This document shows positions 59,294-64,000 of a stretch of 64,000 nt of DNA, piece after piece (the first letter of the stretch is position 1; every line of letters begins with the position of its first letter). Origin of the DNA: Anaeramoeba flamelloides (Eukaryota > Metamonada > Anaeramoebidae). Location: NCBI GenBank assembly GCA_027625915.1, contig JANTQA010000048.1, positions 3,038,001-3,102,000 on the forward strand, read 5' to 3'. The notes beneath the pieces are model-generated. The model made no database searches. It was given only the letters and a program-made list of their open reading frames with translations, and was not told where the DNA came from. The position numbers and the translations under genes were made by a program.

Positions 59294-60132
59294 ATGTCTG
59301 GTCTCGTTTTTAGTCAAAACGATTTAGACAAGTACCTCAAAATTGAAACCAAAGAAGGACTTTTCGAAGGTTGGTTGTTTACTTTTGATAACCAAACTAA
59401 ACTGATAATTGTGGAGTCGCCTGATGAAAGGACAGAAAAAAAGGATTACACGTTCATTAAAATGGACTCAATTTTAAATATCAAATGGATCGACAAACTT
59501 AAAAAGAATCTCTTTTCCATTAAAAATACCAACACCAACCAAAAAAAAATACAATCAAGATTGCAAAACACGATTCATGAATTCGATCAAAAAGCAAAGC
59601 ACATTTACGGGAAAAATGTTACTGTGAAAGCACAAAAAATTTTTGAGTCTTTAAATAAAACGTAATGAATTTTCTTTTTTTTTTTTTTTGATACCATTTC
59701 TTTTCATTTTTTTCTTTTGGAATTATTTGAAGATCTTACAAATTTCCTTTGTTCGTAGACACGCTTACCAATCTCTCACAATTTTAGAAATACACTTTCA
59801 AAAAAAAAAAACTTTCCAATTTTAATCGAACAAAAATTCTTTTTTAACTGCAATGCTTTATTTTTTTTTATTTAATTTTTTTATTTTTCTTTCTTTTAAT
59901 TAATCTTATGGTGCAACCAAAAATATTGTCTCAACTCAACTAAATTTGAATTTCTATTTCCATTTTGGATCTGATTAGTATGGATTGTAACTGGGATAAC
60001 AGTTCAATTGTCGTTTTACAAGAAGTTTATGTAAACTCTCCGTATTCTGTTGATGATGTTGTTGGCGGATCTGAACAAACTAATAAACGTGTGAAATTGG
60101 TGTTAAGTCGAATTCTTAACAAATTGAAATAA
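59294..60132 (+). CDS. LSM12: LSM12-like protein, two exons
   Basis: Exons 59294-59661 and 59979-60132 encode 173 residues (human LSM12 has 195). The 317-nt phase-2 intron has a GTAATG donor and GATTAG acceptor. Residues 10-65 form an Lsm-like fold (YLKIETKEGLFEGWLFTFD, then IIVESP). Residues 85-173 form the LSM12 anticodon-binding-like domain, including LQNTIHEFDQKAKHIYGKNV and, in exon 2, CNWDNSSIVVLQEVYVNSPY. The last block corresponds to the conserved CKWQEKNIVVMEEV...PPY region of animal LSM12, which fixes the splice. LSM12 associates with ataxin-2/Pbp1-type RNA-binding complexes and, in animals, with NAADP-regulated calcium channels; only the RNA-related role is a safe guess here. The ATG follows a T-rich leader. 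Confidence 0.9.
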
Positions 60133-63100
60133 ATAACACTCTTTATTAATTCTTTTTTATTTTTCTTTTTATTTTTTTTTTTTCTTTTTCTCTTTCTCTT
60201 TCTTTTTCTTTTTATTTTTATTTTCATTTTTGTTCACAAACTTTTCTTTGTTAGAAATTGAAAACAAAAAAACAAAGTTTTTGCAATTTTGAACGATTAT
60301 TTTATAGAATCAGAAACACTTTAAATATTTCTTGTTTAGGATCAAAGTGGTATTAGGAATAATCTTTTTCTTTTAGTGTTTATTTCCATTTAGATTCTTG
60401 TTAATGAAAACACAATTCAAAACCCTTCTATACTGAACTTTTTCGTTCTCTTAATTTCATTCCTTGAAAAAATTTATTTTACTGAAAATCAAATTTTTAA
60501 CTCTTTCAAGAAATTTTCTTTGAAAACCTTAATGAATGTCTGAAGGCAAAATTTTAAGAAACAGTATTTTCACACTCAGTTTTTTAAAAGTTATTAAAGA
60601 AACACACTTTAAACAAATGAAAATTTTCATTTTACTGTGATTCTTTACATTTTATTAGTAATTTTAAAATTAAATTTATTAATTATGTTTTTGATTTTGA
60701 AAACAAAAGCTAAAATTTCCATTTTTATTGAAACAGTAATTCGTAAATTTAAAATCGCTGTATGAGAAATTTAAAAATAAAAATTATTGTTTTGATAAGA
60801 ATCAAGAAGAATCTATTAAAGTAAAATTTTTGAAATTTATGAAAGAAAAAATCCCTGAAATGAAAATAATACAGGTTAAGATTTCGAATTTTTAAGATTA
60901 GGATAATTTTTTTGCCATTGATCAATAATTTCCTTTATTTAAAAATCAAACTGTTTACTATATTAGCTCACCATTTATTAGAATGATGATTAATTAAATT
61001 ACACTTGTTCAAAATAATATTCAATCAACCAAAAAACAAGAATAAGTAACTACCATTTTATAAATTATATCAAACCTCTTTAAAACTCGATTTTTTTTTT
61101 TCAAAATAGGGAGATCATCTTTGGTTATCATGCAATTAAATGTGTATTCTATAGATACCCCCACTTTAATGAACTTTCGATAGGTTTATTACCAAGTACA
61201 TAAAAAAATTGTTTAGATATAAAGAGAATTAGATTTTAAAAATATTTGCAATTAGTCAACATTTTTTCTTATATTAACAATTAAGAATCATTCCCATACT
61301 TATTTTAATATCAGGTATTTTTTTCAATATTGTACACTCACTAAATCTTGATCTGGATTTTTTAAATGTTTTTAATAAATTTGAAATTTTTTCAAAAAAT
61401 TATAATATGGTTTAGGCCTGTTCACAAGTGGGTGTTTAACTACTTAAAAATCTGGTGTTTGGTAAATAAACAAAATTATTTAATTATAGAATAAAAACGA
61501 TTGAGGATGAAACAGAAATTTAAAAAATCAAAAATAATTCTTCAAAAATCTTAAAAATAACGAATCTCAAACAGTTTTATTCTTTTATTAAATTGTTTTT
61601 TTATTATTAAAAACCTCATATTTATTTGACACCAAACAATTTGCTGTATATACTTGAATTTTATCATAGTTTTTGGAACAATTCTACTTTATTAAAAAAA
61701 AAAATTCCAAAATTCAACTTTTTTATATCTCACATTTGCCAATTTAATAAAATCTTTCTATTTGGAAGATTCTTCAAACTGTTTGATTTTTTTGTTTTTG
61801 AAAGGATTTTTTCATTTAAAAAATTTTTTTTTTTTTTTGAATTTTGAAAATCCTCAATTCAAAGTTTCGCTTTAATCAAGTAAATTAAACCTAATAAATC
61901 AAGTTATCATTGATCACATATTTTTAACTTTTGAATTCAATAATTTTTTTATTTAATTTATGAAAAAATATAAAAAAATACAAACAACTCTCTTTCAAGT
62001 TTTTGATTTGAAGAAATTATTTACATATAATCCCTTTTTTCTAAATTTTAAGTATGATTTCTATGATTGTACAACTATCCAATTTTTAAATGAATTTATG
62101 TAATTATAAAAAATTGAAAAAAAAAAAAAAAGGGAAAATTCCAATATTGTTGATAATACATATCATGAAATCTTCTAATAAATGCGAAAAAAAAAAACCC
62201 TTCATTTCCTTTTCTTATTTTTCTTTTAGGGTGTCTTTTTTATTGAATATATTTCAATAACCAATACATTTTTCAAAATAATACTTTTCAAACGACGATA
62301 ATGCATGTTTCAAGATATAATCCGTGCTTTTATCATTCTTGTTACAATACAACATCCAATTCACTATCCAGTAGTATACTCAAGTTCAAATCAATTTTGA
62401 AAGTCAATTCATTAATGTATGAAGAAAATTTTAAATGAGAAATTCAATTTGTAAAAAATTTTCAGTAATTTTCTCAGTTCTTTTGAATTTTTTTGTTTTT
62501 TTGATGAAAAGAAATTTTCTCTAAAATTTAAACTTTTTTTTGAGATAAATTTTCCAATTTGATCACTTATATATCAAATTTCTCTTCGAATATTAGAACT
62601 TTAAGAAATAAGTACTATATTTAATTAAGAATTTAAGTTGGTTTCTTTGATCTATTCAAGTTAGGTCTTCTTCAACAAAAAAAAAAAAAAATACACCGCT
62701 TTTTATTTTAAAACGTGTATTAATCTTTTCGACATACACTATTTTTGCGGAAAAAAAATAGAGCACTTATTTTATAAAAAATTAAAAATTGAATTGCCAA
62801 CATTAGTAAAATTAATCAAAACCACCAGAATTTTTTTGAAGATAATAAGAATCCAAATTGAGGACAAAACATTTTCAAAATATAGTATCTAATGTATTTT
62901 ACTGTGATTCCAATTCGATCGAGATAGTCCCTGAGAGAATTTCTTAAAAAATCAAATTTTTATTATAAAATGAAATCTTCACAAAAATGAAAGAATTATT
63001 ATTATTTTTTATCTTTGCCATTTTAAATGTTATTTTTAAAAATAAGAAACTCTTAGGTTCTATTAAGATTTATGGAATTTTGTCTCGATTTCTTTGGTCC

Positions 63101-63678
63101 TTTAATCCTTAATCTGGATATTCAATGTTATTTTTGTCAAATAAAGTTTAAAGTTTCAGTTCGATTTACAATGAAAAATAGAAAAAAAATAAAATTATTC
63201 ATTTTCATAATAGCTTTATATTAACAAATATCAAATTTTTCGAAAGTTACTCACAAAATAATCCTGATTAAATATTAAGGTTTATCTCTGAAACTTGTAA
63301 TTTGTCTGATATGAATTGTCCAAAAAATCTAATTTTTACTCTTTTCTTTTTGCCACTTTTTACAATCAACAATAAAGAATTTGATATTTAATACATTCTA
63401 TATAAAGGATCATGTAATCATAATGAAGAAAATCTCAGTTAGATACTATATTTCTTAAAAGGGTTTGGTCAACTTTTGGATTCTTATTATCTTCAAAAAA
63501 TTCTGGTAGTTTTGATTAGTTTTACTAATGTTGGCAATTAAATTTTTAATTTTTTCCCAAAATAATCTTTCGACACTTGTTTTCCTCATCCCAATTTTTT
63601 TTCCGTAATAGTTATTTTGACAACATTCGGAAAAAAGTTTTCACTTCATTTTCTTTGGCTGGAAATAAATTACAAAGT
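60133..63678. other. Intergenic, AT-rich, no gene seen
   Basis: About 3.5 kb with a pyrimidine-rich stretch just after LSM12 (60150-60230) and otherwise A/T homopolymers. The frame at 61626-61847 is Phe/Lys-rich without a domain. No repeat copy of the families named elsewhere was recognised. Confidence 0.55.
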
Positions 63679-63856
63679 ATGATTAAAGTTTGTGTTCTCT
63701 GTTTATTTACTCCTTCCTTTTTTATTATATTTATTGTGTATAATAAGAATCCCCAAATCAAAGTTAGATTTCAGAATTTAAAAAAGATAACCTATTGGAA
63801 TTTTGTGTCATTCAAATTTCAAACACAAGTAAAAGTTTTCTGGGACAGTGTGAAAA
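63679..63856 (+). CDS. Possible first exon of a membrane protein running off the window
   Basis: An ATG at 63679 opens a frame that begins MIKVCVLCLFTPSFFIIFIV, a plausible signal anchor, followed by a basic segment and QVKVFWDSV. The frame is interrupted by a strong donor consensus (A|GTAAGT at 63857) just before an in-frame TGA. The frame is also open upstream for about 100 bases. Composition is less monotonous than the surrounding DNA. No family was recognised, and the call rests on the ATG, hydrophobic segment and donor only. The remaining 144 bases of the window show no certain second exon. Confidence 0.25.
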
Positions 63857-64000
63857 GTAAGTGAAAAAAGAAGTTATCCAAATAGGTTTTAATTTTGTCT
63901 TGTTTTGTTCAAGTATTTCATCACTGTTTTTAATCAATTGATGTTTTTTTGCTGTTTCATGCAAAACCCAAAAAGAACATATTTTGGCCTTACTTTAATT

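Overview
This is a very AT-rich eukaryotic nuclear window of 64 kb with few genes. The introns are GT-AG, ranging from 89 nt to 3.6 kb. Intergenic DNA runs to many kilobases and is full of A/T homopolymers, TA microsatellites and hairpin-forming repeats. Coding sequence carries long Asn, Lys/Glu, Asp/Ser and Gly-Gly-Met tracts. This composition suggests an amoeboid or flagellate protist. An AT-rich anaerobic amoeba (Anaeramoeba-like) or an amoebozoan would fit, and the long introns and intergenic spaces argue against a compact dictyostelid genome. The lineage is an inference. Every intact gene ends in TAA and none carries an in-frame stop, so the standard code is assumed.

Layout: 1-408 is the C-terminal end of an unrecognised Ser/Asn-rich protein (+). 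3640-4854 is a secreted or lysosomal LCAT/PLA2G15-type acyltransferase-phospholipase (-). 9037-11345 is a cytosolic HSP70 in two exons (-). 19164-31934 is a complete TOR kinase of about 3025 residues in three exons (+), with a 4-nt first coding exon and a 3.6-kb intron. 34599-38690 is a CDK9/CDK12-type kinase in three exons (+). 41823-48437 is a decayed multi-exon gene (+), followed by a second relic at 50114-50707. 54150-55454 is a dipeptide-epimerase-like enolase-superfamily enzyme (+). 59294-60132 is LSM12 in two exons (+). A possible first exon of a further gene lies at 63679-63856.

The non-coding DNA is largely repeat debris. It includes a family of about 200-bp palindromic elements with Tc1/mariner-like TA-CAGT ends (three clear copies, two relics), a related 132-bp element, a perfect 27-bp-arm hairpin, and a 0.6-kb inverted repeat in a kinase intron. 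There is also a family of TTTTCCAGAATTCAAAAGA hairpins, a LINE fossil interrupted by such hairpins, and two dispersed repeat families, one of which lies inside the large TOR intron.

The genes are not an operon or a dedicated pathway. TOR, HSP70, the transcription-type CDK and LSM12 are housekeeping growth, stress and RNA functions. The most unusual features are the TOR gene structure (microexon, possible overlapping upstream ORF, giant intron), the HSP70 intron with atypical splice sites, and the hairpin repeat families.
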